From positions 1-64,000 of the forward strand of contig CAMFHP010000022.1 of the NCBI GenBank assembly GCA_945952225.1: a stretch of 64,000 nt of DNA. Direction: 5' to 3'. The stretch comes from an uncultured Myxococcaceae bacterium. GTDB lineage: Bacteria > Myxococcota_A > Polyangia > Polyangiales > Ga0077539. The notes under the pieces are model-generated. The model was not told the origin of the DNA. It ran no database searches and saw nothing but the letters and a program-made list of their open reading frames with translations. The translations under genes and the position numbers were made by a program. Shown piece after piece: positions 21,948 through 29,674 of the stretch. How positions within the stretch are numbered: position 1 is the first letter of the stretch; each line of letters begins with the position of its first letter.

Positions 21948-22472
21948 GTGACCGAACCGCACGTCTCCCCTCCGAAAGCGCAGCGCGCCCAGCTCCGTGA
22001 GATCGGCCTCTTCGGCGGCCTCAACGACGACGCCCTCGACACGCTCGCGTCGGAGCTTCACACGTCGCTCGTGACCGCGGGCACCGACGTCGCGCGCGAG
22101 GGCGAACACGCGCGAGAGATGTTCGTGGTGCTCTCGGGCGAGCTCGAAGTGCTGCGACGTTCGAAGGGCGGCATCGAGGGCCGCGTCGCGATGCTCGGCG
22201 CGGGAAGCTGGTTCGGCGAGATGTCGATCGTCGATGTGCAGCCGCGCTCGGCGACGGTGCGCACGGTCGCCCCCACGGTGCTCGTGCGCATCACCGCCGA
22301 GGACCTCGACCGGCTCTACCGCCGCGACATGAAGTCGTATCTGTTGCTGGTGCTGAACATCACCCGCGAGCTCTCGCGGCGACTGCGCGTGGCCGACGGC
22401 ATGATCGCGAGCTTTCTCGCGGCGGCCTGGGACGCGCACCTCGCGATGCCGCGCCACCTCGACGAGCGCTGA
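21948..22472 (+). CDS. Cyclic-nucleotide-binding domain protein without DNA-binding domain
   Basis: 174 residues from GTG 21948. A single cNMP-binding beta-roll with REGEHAREMFVVLSGELEVL, GSWFGEMSIVDVQPRSATVRT as the phosphate-binding cassette, and a C-terminal helix LLVLNITRELSRRLRVAD. No helix-turn-helix follows, so this is not a Crp-type regulator; such proteins act as cNMP-responsive regulatory subunits. The conserved Arg of the cassette (PRSAT) is present, so cAMP or cGMP binding is plausible. Its stop codon directly abuts the stop codon of the PEP-synthase-regulator gene on the other strand, with no base between. Confidence 0.82.
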   Translation: MTEPHVSPPKAQRAQLREIGLFGGLNDDALDTLASELHTSLVTAGTDVAREGEHAREMFVVLSGELEVLRRSKGGIEGRVAMLGAGSWFGEMSIVDVQPRSATVRTVAPTVLVRITAEDLDRLYRRDMKSYLLLVLNITRELSRRLRVADGMIASFLAAAWDAHLAMPRHLDER

Positions 22473-23297
22473 CTAGAAGAGTGCGCGGCCGCGCTGCTTC
22501 ATGGTCTCGACGATGATGCCCGCGGTCTCTTCGATCGCGCGTCCCGTCACATCGACCACGGGCCACGAGGGGTGCTGGCGAAACACCGAGTGGGCGTACT
22601 CGAGCTCCTCGCGCACGTGCTCGCGGAGGCCGTAGTTCGTGTCCGGCGGCATCCCGAGCTGGCGCAGTCGCGCGCGGCGGATCTCGCACAGTGGCTCGAT
22701 GCCGATGGTGAGCGCGACGATGCGATCGGGCGGCGCTTCGTGGAGTTCTTCGGGCAGCGGCACCCCCAGCACGAGGGGAATGTTCGCGACCTTGATCCCG
22801 CGGTTGGCGAGGTAGGTCGAGAGCGGGGTCTTCGAGGTGCGCGAGACGCCGACGAGAATGAGGTCGGCCTTCTTGAGGTTGCGCGGTTCCTTTCCGTCGT
22901 CGTTCTTGACCGCGAACTCCACGGCCTCGATGCGACGGAAATACTCCTCGGAGAGCGGGAGCGTGACGCTCGGCGTGCCCAGCGGCTCGGCGTCGAGAAA
23001 GCCCGAGAGCTTGCCGAGGAGCGAGCCGATCACGTCGACGGCTTCGACCTTCTTCTCGTAGCAGAGCTGGTGGATGAACTCGCGCAGCTCGGGCGACACG
23101 ATGGTGAACACCACGAGCCCGCCGTCGCGCGCGGCGGACTCCACCACCTCGCGGGCGCCCTGCGCGTCGCGCACGCGGGAGTGCGTGCGTACGCGGGTCT
23201 TGCGCGCGGGAAACTGCAGCAGCGCGGCGCGCACCACGCGCTCGGCGGTCTCGCCGGTGGAATCACTGATGACGTCGATGGGGCGTGAAGCGTCCAT
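22473..23297 (-). CDS. Pyruvate,water dikinase / PPDK regulatory protein (bifunctional kinase-pyrophosphorylase, DUF299)
   Basis: 274 residues. VISDSTGETAERVVRAAL at the N-terminus and LVGVSRTSKTPLSTYLA, an unusual P-loop, are the signatures of the PpsR/RP1 family. Members inactivate PEP synthase or pyruvate phosphate dikinase by ADP-dependent Thr phosphorylation and reactivate it by Pi-dependent pyrophosphorolysis. The closer subfamily (PpsR or PPDK-RP) cannot be set by eye and the target enzyme is outside the window. The ATG at 23297 removes a basic N-terminal extension not expected in the family. Confidence 0.9.
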   Translation of the reverse strand: MDASRPIDVISDSTGETAERVVRAALLQFPARKTRVRTHSRVRDAQGAREVVESAARDGGLVVFTIVSPELREFIHQLCYEKKVEAVDVIGSLLGKLSGFLDAEPLGTPSVTLPLSEEYFRRIEAVEFAVKNDDGKEPRNLKKADLILVGVSRTSKTPLSTYLANRGIKVANIPLVLGVPLPEELHEAPPDRIVALTIGIEPLCEIRRARLRQLGMPPDTNYGLREHVREELEYAHSVFRQHPSWPVVDVTGRAIEETAGIIVETMKQRGRALF

Positions 23298-23454
23298 GGC
23301 AGCGGGCGACGCTATCACGCGCGCGCGACGCAGGGCGCGGGGGATTCTCCCCGCCACGAAGCACCGACCGCGGACCTATCCCCCAGAAACACGAACGCGC
23401 CGCAGCGAGCGATCACTGCGACGCGATACGGGTGCACACGCGAGGGAGCGCGCG

Positions 23455-23489
23455 CTCGCGAGGCCACCCGTCGGGGTGTCACCCGCGAG
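23455..23489 (-). terminator. Candidate hairpin terminator after the 38-residue basic-protein gene
   Basis: On the minus strand, 10 bases past the stop, CTCGCG (23484-23489) can pair with CGCGAG (23455-23460). Inside them CACCC and GGGTG (23465-23469 and 23474-23478) can form a second stem with a 4-base loop. There is no T run after it, so it may act as an mRNA end-stabiliser rather than a true intrinsic terminator. Confidence 0.35.
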
Positions 23490-23498
23490 GCGTGACGC

Positions 23499-23615
23499 TC
23501 ACTTCTTGAGCATGCGGGCGACGCGCTTGGCGTTCTTGTGACGGAGGGCAGCGCGGAGGCGCGCCGTCTTGTTGCGGACCTTGTTCTGCTTGATCTTGCG
23601 GCTGGCGATGTACAT
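23499..23615 (-). CDS. 38-residue, entirely basic small protein (ribosome- or nucleic-acid-binding candidate)
   Basis: A short gene coding 38 residues starting MYIASRKIKQNKVRNK and ending VARMLKK. It has 8 Lys and 7 Arg, one His and no Asp or Glu. It is supported by a clear ribosome binding site (CGGAG, 6 bases before the ATG) and by a promoter with a perfect TTGACA at 23683-23688. Composition and size are like small ribosomal proteins (bTHX, bS22, L34-like), but I cannot match it to a named family. A helix of regularly spaced Arg/Lys suggests RNA binding. It stands alone between ppsR-like and FHA genes, with its own promoter and a possible terminator. Confidence 0.75.
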   Translation of the reverse strand: MYIASRKIKQNKVRNKTARLRAALRHKNAKRVARMLKK

Positions 23616-23658
23616 GGCGGCTCCGTAGGTCTGCCCGCAGGTCGTGCGAGGGGCGCGG

Positions 23659-23688
23659 ACCCTAAACCCGCCCGGGGATTCTTGTCAA
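23659..23688 (-). promoter_or_regulatory. Strong sigma70-like promoter for the 38-residue basic protein
   Basis: Read on the minus strand, TTGACA (23688-23683), an 18-base spacer and TAGGGT (23664-23659). The expected transcript start near 23652 leaves a leader of about 36 bases with a good ribosome binding site. The perfect -35 box suggests high expression. Confidence 0.6.
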
Positions 23689-23720
23689 CGTGCTGAATCG
23701 CCGTACGCGCAGGGCATTTC

Positions 23721-23750
23721 TTGACCGCAGCGCACGCGGATCATTACGAT
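23721..23750 (+). promoter_or_regulatory. Sigma70-like promoter for the FHA-DUF4388 gene
   Basis: TTGACC at 23721-23726, 18-base spacer, TACGAT at 23745-23750. The predicted start near 23757 is only about 8 bases before the ATG at 23765, and no ribosome binding site is visible, so the message may be nearly leaderless. Confidence 0.5.
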
Positions 23751-23764
23751 CGCACCCTCCCCTT

Positions 23765-24712
23765 ATGGCGTCTCCGCAGGAAGCTCCGAAGAAGCAGTTC
23801 GCGCTGCGGTTCATCTCGGGCAAGTACCAGGGTGGCGAGTTTCCGATCGCGGCCGACCGGGAGATCTACATCGGTCGCTCGAACGAGCTCGACGTGGTGC
23901 TCGTCGAAGACATGGTCTCTCGCAAGCACGCGCGCATCTCGTGGAACAACGACGCGCTGATCATCGAAGACCTGGGGAGCACGAACGGCACCTTCGTCAA
24001 CGGCGAGAAGATCAAGCGCGCGCGTCTGAAAGAGGGCGACCGCGTGCTGGTGGGCACCAGCATCGTGCGCGTGGCGATGATCGACACGCCCGCGGGCATG
24101 AGCACCGCGAACGAGGCCGAGGCGCGCGCGAAGCTCCAGACGGCGGCCACGCGGTCGACGTCGGTGAAGACCATGACGGGCTCCATCGACGAGCTCCCGC
24201 TGGTCGACCTGCTGCAGCTCTTTGCGACGAGCAAGAAGAGCGGCGTGCTGGTGGTGACCCACGACGACGACGTGGGTCGACTCTTTCTGCGCAAGGGTCA
24301 GATCGCCTTCGCGAGCATCAACGAGAACACCGAGCTCGGCCCGCTCAAGAGCATCTACCGACTGCTCACGTGGGACACGGGAACCTTCGAGATGCAGGGC
24401 CCCGACGACCGCGAGTTCGCCGAGGAACTCTCGCTCTCGACCGAGGCGATTCTCATGGAGGGCATGCGTCACCTCGACGAGGTGCGACGGCTCCAACCGC
24501 AGCTCCCTGCGCTGACCGCGCGCCTGGTGGTGCCGCAGCCCCTCACGCCCGCGCTCAAAGACCTCACCGAGAAGGAGCTCGTGCTCTTTCAGCTCGCATG
24601 GAACGCCGGCCGCGTGGGCACGATCCTCGATCGCTCGCGCTTCAGCGACCTCGAGACGTGGGAGATCGTGCTGAAGCTCACGCAGAAGCAGTACCTCCGC
24701 GTCGAGGCCTGA
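23765..24712 (+). CDS. FHA domain - DUF4388 (PatA-N-like) protein
   Basis: 315 residues. The FHA domain (about 12-115) has IYIGRSNELDVVL, SRKHARISW and the loop DLGSTNGTFVNG, the phospho-Thr binding set. The second part (about 140-270) begins GSIDELPLVDLLQLFATSKK and continues VLVVTHDD with RLFLRKGQIAFA, the pattern of DUF4388, a domain frequent in myxobacterial signalling proteins. The last 45 residues look like a degenerate winged helix. Probably reads Thr phosphorylation made by the many Ser/Thr kinases of this genome. The ATG at 23765 lies just before the fold. Confidence 0.85.
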   Translation: MASPQEAPKKQFALRFISGKYQGGEFPIAADREIYIGRSNELDVVLVEDMVSRKHARISWNNDALIIEDLGSTNGTFVNGEKIKRARLKEGDRVLVGTSIVRVAMIDTPAGMSTANEAEARAKLQTAATRSTSVKTMTGSIDELPLVDLLQLFATSKKSGVLVVTHDDDVGRLFLRKGQIAFASINENTELGPLKSIYRLLTWDTGTFEMQGPDDREFAEELSLSTEAILMEGMRHLDEVRRLQPQLPALTARLVVPQPLTPALKDLTEKELVLFQLAWNAGRVGTILDRSRFSDLETWEIVLKLTQKQYLRVEA

Positions 24713-24763
24713 CGCGCGCGGCCCCGCGCAACACCCTTCTGCATAGGGGTTCTGGCGTGACGG

Positions 24764-25207
24764 TCAGCGGCGGTCGAAGTGCGCGAGGATCGCGAGGTAC
24801 GCGTCGGTGAGGCTGGTCACCAGCGCAACGGCCGAGGCGTGCTGCTCGGGGTCGCCGAGAAAGCGATCGGGGTGGTACTGCCGGAGCTGCGCGCGAAAGG
24901 CCCGCTGCACCTCGATGCGCGGCGCCCCCACGGGTGCTTCGAGCAGCGCGTAGCACTTCGCGAGGGTGCGCTCGCGGTTGCGCTCGCGGCGCGCGGAGCC
25001 GAGCGCCGTGAGCTCTTCGTCGGCGGCGTTGCGTCCGTGGGCGTGGCGACCGCGCGCGCGGCGTCGGCGTTCGAGCTCGCGGCGCAGGTCTTCGTCGGTC
25101 CATGCGTGGAGGCCGACGCGCTCGGAGAGCGCCGCGTTGGCACCCGCAGGACCGGGGGGCTGGAGGGCCGTGCGCATGCCTTCGGTGAGTCGGTCGAAGA
25201 GTCCCAT
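24764..25207 (-). CDS. J-domain (DnaJ-like) protein
   Basis: 147 residues. The C-terminal half is a J domain: CYALLEAPVGAPRIEVQRAF, then QLRQYHPDRF with the essential HPD (His112-Pro-Asp), and a last helix ending YLAILAHF. The first 80 residues are charged and helical with no Gly/Phe-rich or zinc-finger region, so it is a class III J-protein that would bring DnaK to a specific client. Client unknown. The PilZ and RNase E/G genes lie upstream on the same strand and may be co-transcribed. Confidence 0.85.
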   Translation of the reverse strand: MGLFDRLTEGMRTALQPPGPAGANAALSERVGLHAWTDEDLRRELERRRRARGRHAHGRNAADEELTALGSARRERNRERTLAKCYALLEAPVGAPRIEVQRAFRAQLRQYHPDRFLGDPEQHASAVALVTSLTDAYLAILAHFDRR

Positions 25208-25265
25208 CGGTGCCTCGTGGCGGGTCTTCGCGGGTGCGGAGGGTGTGTGTTGGGGAGAAGCGCGA

Positions 25266-25586
25266 TCAGCTCGCGCTGCGCCGTGCGAGCAGCCGTTCGA
25301 TGACGGCCGTCGACTCGGGGGTGAGCTCGGTGAACACCACGCCGACGCCAGGCGGATCGCTCTGCGAGCGCACCACCTCGCCGATGCCCTCGACGGTCTC
25401 CATGTCCTCGTGGAGCACGGTGAAATGCAGGTTCACGCGCGTGCCCACCGGGAGCGGCGACTTCGTCTTGATGAAGGCCCCCGAGCGCGAGAGGTTCGTG
25501 ACGTACTCCTCGATGAAGGCGTCGAACGACTCGAACTCCTGATTGATGGTGACGCGCTCCTCGACGCGCCGCTTGTCGTCGCTCAT
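25266..25586 (-). CDS. PilZ-like domain protein (TIGR02266 type)
   Basis: 106 residues covering one PilZ-type beta-barrel: EYVTNLSRSGAFIKTKSPLP is the usual NxSxxGxF box followed by VGTRVNLHF, then GEVVRSQSDPPGVGVVFTEL. This matches the myxobacterial TIGR02266 subgroup. The usual RxxxR c-di-GMP motif is imperfect (KRRVEERV), so nucleotide binding is uncertain. The ATG at 25586 is used; a start 12 bases upstream is possible. It follows the RNase gene by 18 bases. Confidence 0.82.
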   Translation of the reverse strand: MSDDKRRVEERVTINQEFESFDAFIEEYVTNLSRSGAFIKTKSPLPVGTRVNLHFTVLHEDMETVEGIGEVVRSQSDPPGVGVVFTELTPESTAVIERLLARRSAS

Positions 25587-25604
25587 TCGCCCTCGCAACT
25601 CCTC

Positions 25605-27266
25605 TCAGGCGCCCGACAGATCGAACTGCTCGATGTGGTACTCGGGCCTCGACTGCACGCGGATCTCTCGCATGTACCGCCGCTGGGCCTCTTCGAGGTC
25701 CTGACGGATGTCGTTCTTGAGCGTGTCGACCACGGCGGGGTGCGCGTTCACGATGATGCTGTAGCCCCGGAGGTCGTCCTTCTCGCGGCGAATCTGCCGG
25801 AGGATCTCATACGCCACGGTGATGCGTGACGAGGTCTGCCCCGTGCCGTCGCAGTAGAAGCACGGTTCGAAGAGCGTTCGCCCGAGGCTCTCGCGCGTGC
25901 GCTTGCGGGTCATCTCGACGAGCCCGAGCTCCGAGATGCGCACGGCGGTGGTCTTGGCCTTGTCGTTCTTGAGCGCCTCGGCGAGGGCGCGCTCGACGCG
26001 GTCGCGGTTCTGCGGCCGGTCCATGTCGATGAGGTCGAGCACGATGAGCCCGCCGAGGTTGCGCAGCCGGAGCTGGTACGCGATCTCGGCGATGGCCTCC
26101 ATGTTCGTGGCGGTGACGGTCTCTTCGACGTCGCGCTTGCCCACAAAGCGGCCGGTGTTCACATCGATGGCCGTGAGGGCCTCGGCCTGGTCGATGATGA
26201 GGTACCCACCGGACTTCAGCGGCACCTTGCGCGAAAGGGCACGACCGATCTCGTCTTCGATCCCGTACGCGTCGAAGACGGGCTCGGAGCCCGAGTACAG
26301 CTCTACGTCGTCTTTGCGGTCGGGCATGAACTGCTCGACGAAGCGCACGAGACGCCCGTGGGCGTCCTTGTCGTCGATGATGATCTTGTCGACCTCGGGG
26401 CCGAACACGTCACGCACGGTGCGGAGCACCACGTCGAGTTCGGAGTACAGCAGCGCCGGCGCACGCGCGCCTTCGCGTCGCTTGCAGATGTCTGCCCACA
26501 CGTGAATCAGGTAGGCGACGTCGGTCTTGAGCTGCTTCTTCGTGAGCCCTTCGGAGAGCGTGCGCACGATGAGTCCGCCCTTCTCGGGCTTCATGGACTC
26601 GATCACCTCACGGAGGCGACGGCGCTCCTTCTCGTTGCCGATGCGCTTCGAGACGCCCATGTGATCGACCGTGGGCATGTAGACCACGTAGCGACCGGGC
26701 AGCGAGACGTGCGAGGTGACCCGCGCGCCCTTGGTGCTGATGGGTCCCTTCGAGACCTGCACCACGATCTCCTGCCCCTCGCGGAGCAGCTCGCGGATGG
26801 CCTTCTGCGGACGCGCATCGCGCGGGGGACGCTGCGGGTTCTTGTGCGGCGCCTTGGGCCGGTGCGTGTGCGCGTTGGGGCGTGACGAGGGGGCCTTCGC
26901 GCCCTCGGGCTTCGCGTCGAGGAGGTCTTCGTCGCCGAGCATCTCGGAGTCGGCCGCCGCGGGTGCTTCGCTCTCGGCGAGGTCGGCCTCCGAGGGCTCG
27001 TCGTCGTCGCCGAGCATCGCGGCGCGGAACTCCTCGTCGGGGAGCGCGTCGTCGACGTGAAGGAAGGCCGCGCGGTCGAGGCCGAGGTCGACGAAGGCCG
27101 CGTTCATGCCGGGGAGCACGCGGGTGACGCGGCCGAGGTACACGTCGCCGACCACGCTGCGATCACCGCGGCGCTCGATGTGGAGCTCGGCGACGATGCC
27201 GTTTTCGATGATGGCGACGCGTGTCTCGCCGATGTCGACGTTGATGACGATCTGGTTTCCCGCCAT
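25605..27266 (-). CDS. Ribonuclease E/G family endoribonuclease
   Basis: 553 residues, closer to RNase G in length because it lacks the long scaffold tail of RNase E. The S1 domain starts at GDVYLGRVTRVLPGMNAAFVD and is split by an acidic then basic low-complexity insertion (about residues 82-157) before it resumes with REGQEIVVQVSKGP. The catalytic Mg ligands are Asp368 (AIDVNTGRF) and Asp411 (LDLIDMD). The Zn-link is CFYC (Cys469, Cys472). It cleaves single-stranded AU-rich RNA and matures rRNA. The ATG at 27266 begins the protein at the first S1-domain strand. Confidence 0.94.
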   Translation of the reverse strand: MAGNQIVINVDIGETRVAIIENGIVAELHIERRGDRSVVGDVYLGRVTRVLPGMNAAFVDLGLDRAAFLHVDDALPDEEFRAAMLGDDDEPSEADLAESEAPAAADSEMLGDEDLLDAKPEGAKAPSSRPNAHTHRPKAPHKNPQRPPRDARPQKAIRELLREGQEIVVQVSKGPISTKGARVTSHVSLPGRYVVYMPTVDHMGVSKRIGNEKERRRLREVIESMKPEKGGLIVRTLSEGLTKKQLKTDVAYLIHVWADICKRREGARAPALLYSELDVVLRTVRDVFGPEVDKIIIDDKDAHGRLVRFVEQFMPDRKDDVELYSGSEPVFDAYGIEDEIGRALSRKVPLKSGGYLIIDQAEALTAIDVNTGRFVGKRDVEETVTATNMEAIAEIAYQLRLRNLGGLIVLDLIDMDRPQNRDRVERALAEALKNDKAKTTAVRISELGLVEMTRKRTRESLGRTLFEPCFYCDGTGQTSSRITVAYEILRQIRREKDDLRGYSIIVNAHPAVVDTLKNDIRQDLEEAQRRYMREIRVQSRPEYHIEQFDLSGA

Positions 27267-27574
27267 TGGGACTCTGTGAGGTGTGCGATGGGAGGTCGTG
27301 GGACTGTTCGGAGGATCTTGCGCGCACGCACCGGCACCGCAGCGCGATGTCGGCGGGTCGGCGCAGTCCGCCCGCGCGGCGACACTATCACGGTCGCCCC
27401 GCGAACCCGACACAGGAACGCGCGGGTCGTGCGCAGGATTTCACGTCGGTAGAAGGGGGTCGTCGCGCGCGGATCCGCCGCGGCGTCGCCCCGCAAGGGA
27501 GGTCGCGACCGCGGGATGACAGAGGCGCTCGACGTCGCGAGATGCGCGGAGAGGGCGGGGGCGCGGTTGCGCGA
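27267..27574. other. Intergenic region between RNase E/G and cdnL
   Basis: 308 bases without a supported gene. It is the 5' side of the RNase gene and the 3' side of cdnL, both on the minus strand. It probably holds the RNase promoter and leader, but I see no convincing -35/-10 pair or terminator. Short frames here lack family similarity and run opposite to both genes. Confidence 0.5.
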
Positions 27575-28084
27575 TCAGTTCGTGGTGAAGATCGCTTCGA
27601 TCTCGTCGCGCACGGAGTCTTCGGTGCGGTCGAGGGCGATGGCGAGCTCCTTCACGACGAGCGTGCGGGCGTTGTCGAGCATGCGGCGCTCGCCGAACGA
27701 GAGCGACTTCTCGGCCTTGAGGCGGTAGAGGTCGCGGAGCACTTCGGCGACGTCGTAGATGCTGCCGGTCTTGATCTTGTCCATGAAGCCGCGGTAGCGA
27801 CGGTTCCAGGTCTGATTGTCGAAGGCCACGGTGCGCTCACGGAGGATCTCGAAGATCTCCCGGATCTCTTCTTCACAGATCACACCGCGGAGGCCGACGC
27901 TCTCGGCATTCTTCACGGGCACCATGATCCTGCGATCCGAGTCGAGGATGCGAAGGACGTAGAAGCGCTGCCTCGCGCCCGCGATGTCCCTCTCTTCGAT
28001 GCTGACAACTTCAGCCACGCCCTGTGCGGGGTACACGGCCTTGTCGCCCACCTTGAACTCGGAGACGCTTCGTGCCTGTTGCAT
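27575..28084 (-). CDS. cdnL: CarD-like transcription factor CdnL
   Basis: 169 residues. The N-terminal RNA-polymerase-interacting Tudor-like domain reads FKVGDKAVYPAQGVAEVVSI, and the C-terminal helical DNA-binding part reads NQTWNRRYRGFMDKIKTGS, EVLRDLYRLKAEKSLSFGE and RRMLDNARTLVVKEL. This is very close to myxobacterial CdnL, which stabilises the open promoter complex at rRNA and other housekeeping promoters. It lacks the HMGA-like tail of CarD. The ATG at 28084 is chosen because GGAG stands 5 bases before it. A promoter some 400 bases upstream suggests a long leader. Confidence 0.94.
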   Translation of the reverse strand: MQQARSVSEFKVGDKAVYPAQGVAEVVSIEERDIAGARQRFYVLRILDSDRRIMVPVKNAESVGLRGVICEEEIREIFEILRERTVAFDNQTWNRRYRGFMDKIKTGSIYDVAEVLRDLYRLKAEKSLSFGERRMLDNARTLVVKELAIALDRTEDSVRDEIEAIFTTN

Positions 28085-28658
28085 CGTAACTCCAGCTCCC
28101 TGATCGGGTGTGATCGGCATCGTTCCAGTGCGTCGTGCGGCGTAGGCTGCGACGCCAGTCATCAGCAGTGATCTGATGCCGGGCAGACGGGGGCAGCCAC
28201 GCGCTCGCCGTGATGAACAACTCCGTCCACGGCGGTCTGCGCAACGCAGCGAGAACAGCTCTCATTCCCGTGAGATCGTTCCCCCGGAATGATCGGGGGA
28301 TCTGGTGAGCGTGGGTGGCGCCCGTCTAGCGCGGCCTTCGGCTCCTCACGGCCCCGAGCGCTCGGCGCCGTGTCCATGAAGGGCGCGCGGCTCCGAATCC
28401 TCGGGCGTCGGTATGCAGACGCCCCAATGGGAGCGTCAGGATCGCCTCGTCCTCCAACAGGGCACAAGCCCCGGGAGCGGCCGGACTCTAGTCAGGTCGG
28501 CGACGAAAATCAATTGCGAAGTGGGCAGCGTTCGACGACACGACGCGACGGCGCAACCCCGCGCAGAACAAGGGCTTTCGTACGCGCCAGGCGGCGCCCC
28601 GCGCGAGGCGCAGCGGAGGCGCAACCCGACGACCGGGCGTTGAGGCGTGTTGCGAGGT
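28085..28658. other. Long intergenic region with possible structured cdnL leader
   Basis: 574 bases with no supported coding region. On the minus strand it contains a candidate promoter (28485-28513) aimed at cdnL. At 28262-28299 two hairpins compete: TCATTCC (28262-28268) with GGAATGA (28286-28292), against CCCCC (28281-28285) with GGGGG (28295-28299). A frame at 28289-28738 on the plus strand is open but has no family features and overlaps the end of the OmpA gene, so it is not called. Confidence 0.5.
28485..28513 (-). promoter_or_regulatory. Candidate promoter for cdnL with a long leader
   Basis: Read on the minus strand: TTGATT (28513-28508), 17-base spacer, TAGAGT (28490-28485). The -10 box matches 4 of 6 consensus bases. 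A transcript from here would run about 395 bases before the cdnL ATG at 28084. Confidence 0.4.
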
Positions 28659-29519
28659 TCAGTGGGCCGCGGCAGGCGCGGCGGGCGTCGACGAGTCGAG
28701 GGACGAGAGGTCGGGGAGTTCCTCGATGTTGGGCATGAGGATGATCTCCACGCGGCGGTTCTGCGCGCGGTTCTCGTCGGTGTCGTTGGCGCGGGCGGGC
28801 TGGAACTCGGCGTATCCCGCGGCGCCGAGGTGCTCCGCGGCGACCTGGTTCTGCGCGAGGAAGCGCACCACCGTGGTGGCACGGGCGGCGGAGAGGTCCC
28901 AGTTGTCTTCGTAGCGTCCGCCGCGACCGATGCGCTGGTTGTCAGTGTGGCCCGCCACGAGGAAGTCGCGGTTGCTGATCTGCCGAAGCACCGACGCGAC
29001 CTGCGTGAGCACCTGCTGCCCCTCGGGCTTGAGCTCCGCGCGGCCCGAATCGAAGAGGATGCCCGCGGGCAGCTCGATCACCATGCGACCGCGGACCACG
29101 CGCACGCGAAGCTGACCCGCCGAGATCATCGAGCGGAACTGCTCCAGCATGTTGCGGAACACCGAGAGCCGCGCCTCCTGCTGCTGCTGACGGCGACGGA
29201 GTTCGGCCTCGCGGGCGCGGGCAGCTTCGAGCTCGGTCTGCGTCTGTGCCCCCTCGCGCTGGAGCCGCTCGCGATCGCCCGACACGTCACCGAGACGGTG
29301 CTCGAGGTCGTTGGCCCGCGCGGTGAGCGTGTCGAGCTCGCCGCGGAGGCGCGTGCGCTCGGCGTCGGCCTCATCGAAGCGGTGCTGGAGCTCCGCCTGC
29401 TCACGCAGCTTCGCCTGCCACTCGGTCTCGCTGTGCCCGCACGCGGCGAGCAGCAGGGAACCCATCAAAAACAGCGCTTTCGCGCGGAGATTGCCGTGGC
29501 CGGAGCCCTGGTGAGTCAT
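28659..29519 (-). CDS. OmpA-family lipoprotein with coiled coil
   Basis: 286 residues. A lipoprotein signal ends LLLAAC (Cys27). Residues about 30-125 are a charged coiled coil rich in Glu, Arg and Gln. The OmpA C-terminal domain follows (about 140-270) with ILFDSGRAELKPEG, VAGHTDNQRI and NWDLSAARATTVV, then ENRAQNRRVEIIL, which carries the diaminopimelate-binding Asp/Arg pattern. It should tether the outer membrane to peptidoglycan. The coiled coil as spacer is like Pal/MotB-type or Tol-associated proteins. The final 20 residues are an Ala/Pro/Ser tail. Start 29519 gives a normal signal peptide but lacks a ribosome binding site. Confidence 0.88.
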   Translation of the reverse strand: MTHQGSGHGNLRAKALFLMGSLLLAACGHSETEWQAKLREQAELQHRFDEADAERTRLRGELDTLTARANDLEHRLGDVSGDRERLQREGAQTQTELEAARAREAELRRRQQQQEARLSVFRNMLEQFRSMISAGQLRVRVVRGRMVIELPAGILFDSGRAELKPEGQQVLTQVASVLRQISNRDFLVAGHTDNQRIGRGGRYEDNWDLSAARATTVVRFLAQNQVAAEHLGAAGYAEFQPARANDTDENRAQNRRVEIILMPNIEELPDLSSLDSSTPAAPAAAH

Positions 29520-29528
29520 GGGCGGGGG

Positions 29529-29558
29529 ACCGTAAGGAACTGATTCCCAGACTGTCAA
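29529..29558 (-). promoter_or_regulatory. Sigma70-like promoter for the OmpA lipoprotein gene
   Basis: Minus strand: perfect TTGACA (29558-29553), 18-base spacer, TACGGT (29534-29529). The predicted transcript start is about 3 bases from the ATG at 29519, implying a leaderless or near-leaderless message. Confidence 0.5.
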
Positions 29559-29605
29559 GAAAATAAAAACCGCATGGGAACGTACTTCGCCATAACATGA
29601 GGTGC

Positions 29606-29633
29606 TTGACACCAAACCAAACGACGATACATT
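29606..29633 (+). promoter_or_regulatory. Sigma70-like promoter for the histone-H1-like gene
   Basis: Perfect TTGACA at 29606-29611, 16-base spacer, TACATT at 29628-29633 (4 of 6). It is followed by a leader of about 35 bases with GGAGG at 29662-29666. The spacer is unusually A-rich for this genome. Confidence 0.6.
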
Positions 29634-29674
29634 ACGTGCCAGACAACCTCATTACCGAGGTGGAGGAACACACC

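Noticed and set aside
28289-28738. Plus-strand frame in the gap upstream of cdnL
   Set aside because: Arg/Pro/Ala-rich, no ribosome binding site, and its end overlaps the OmpA gene on the other strand.
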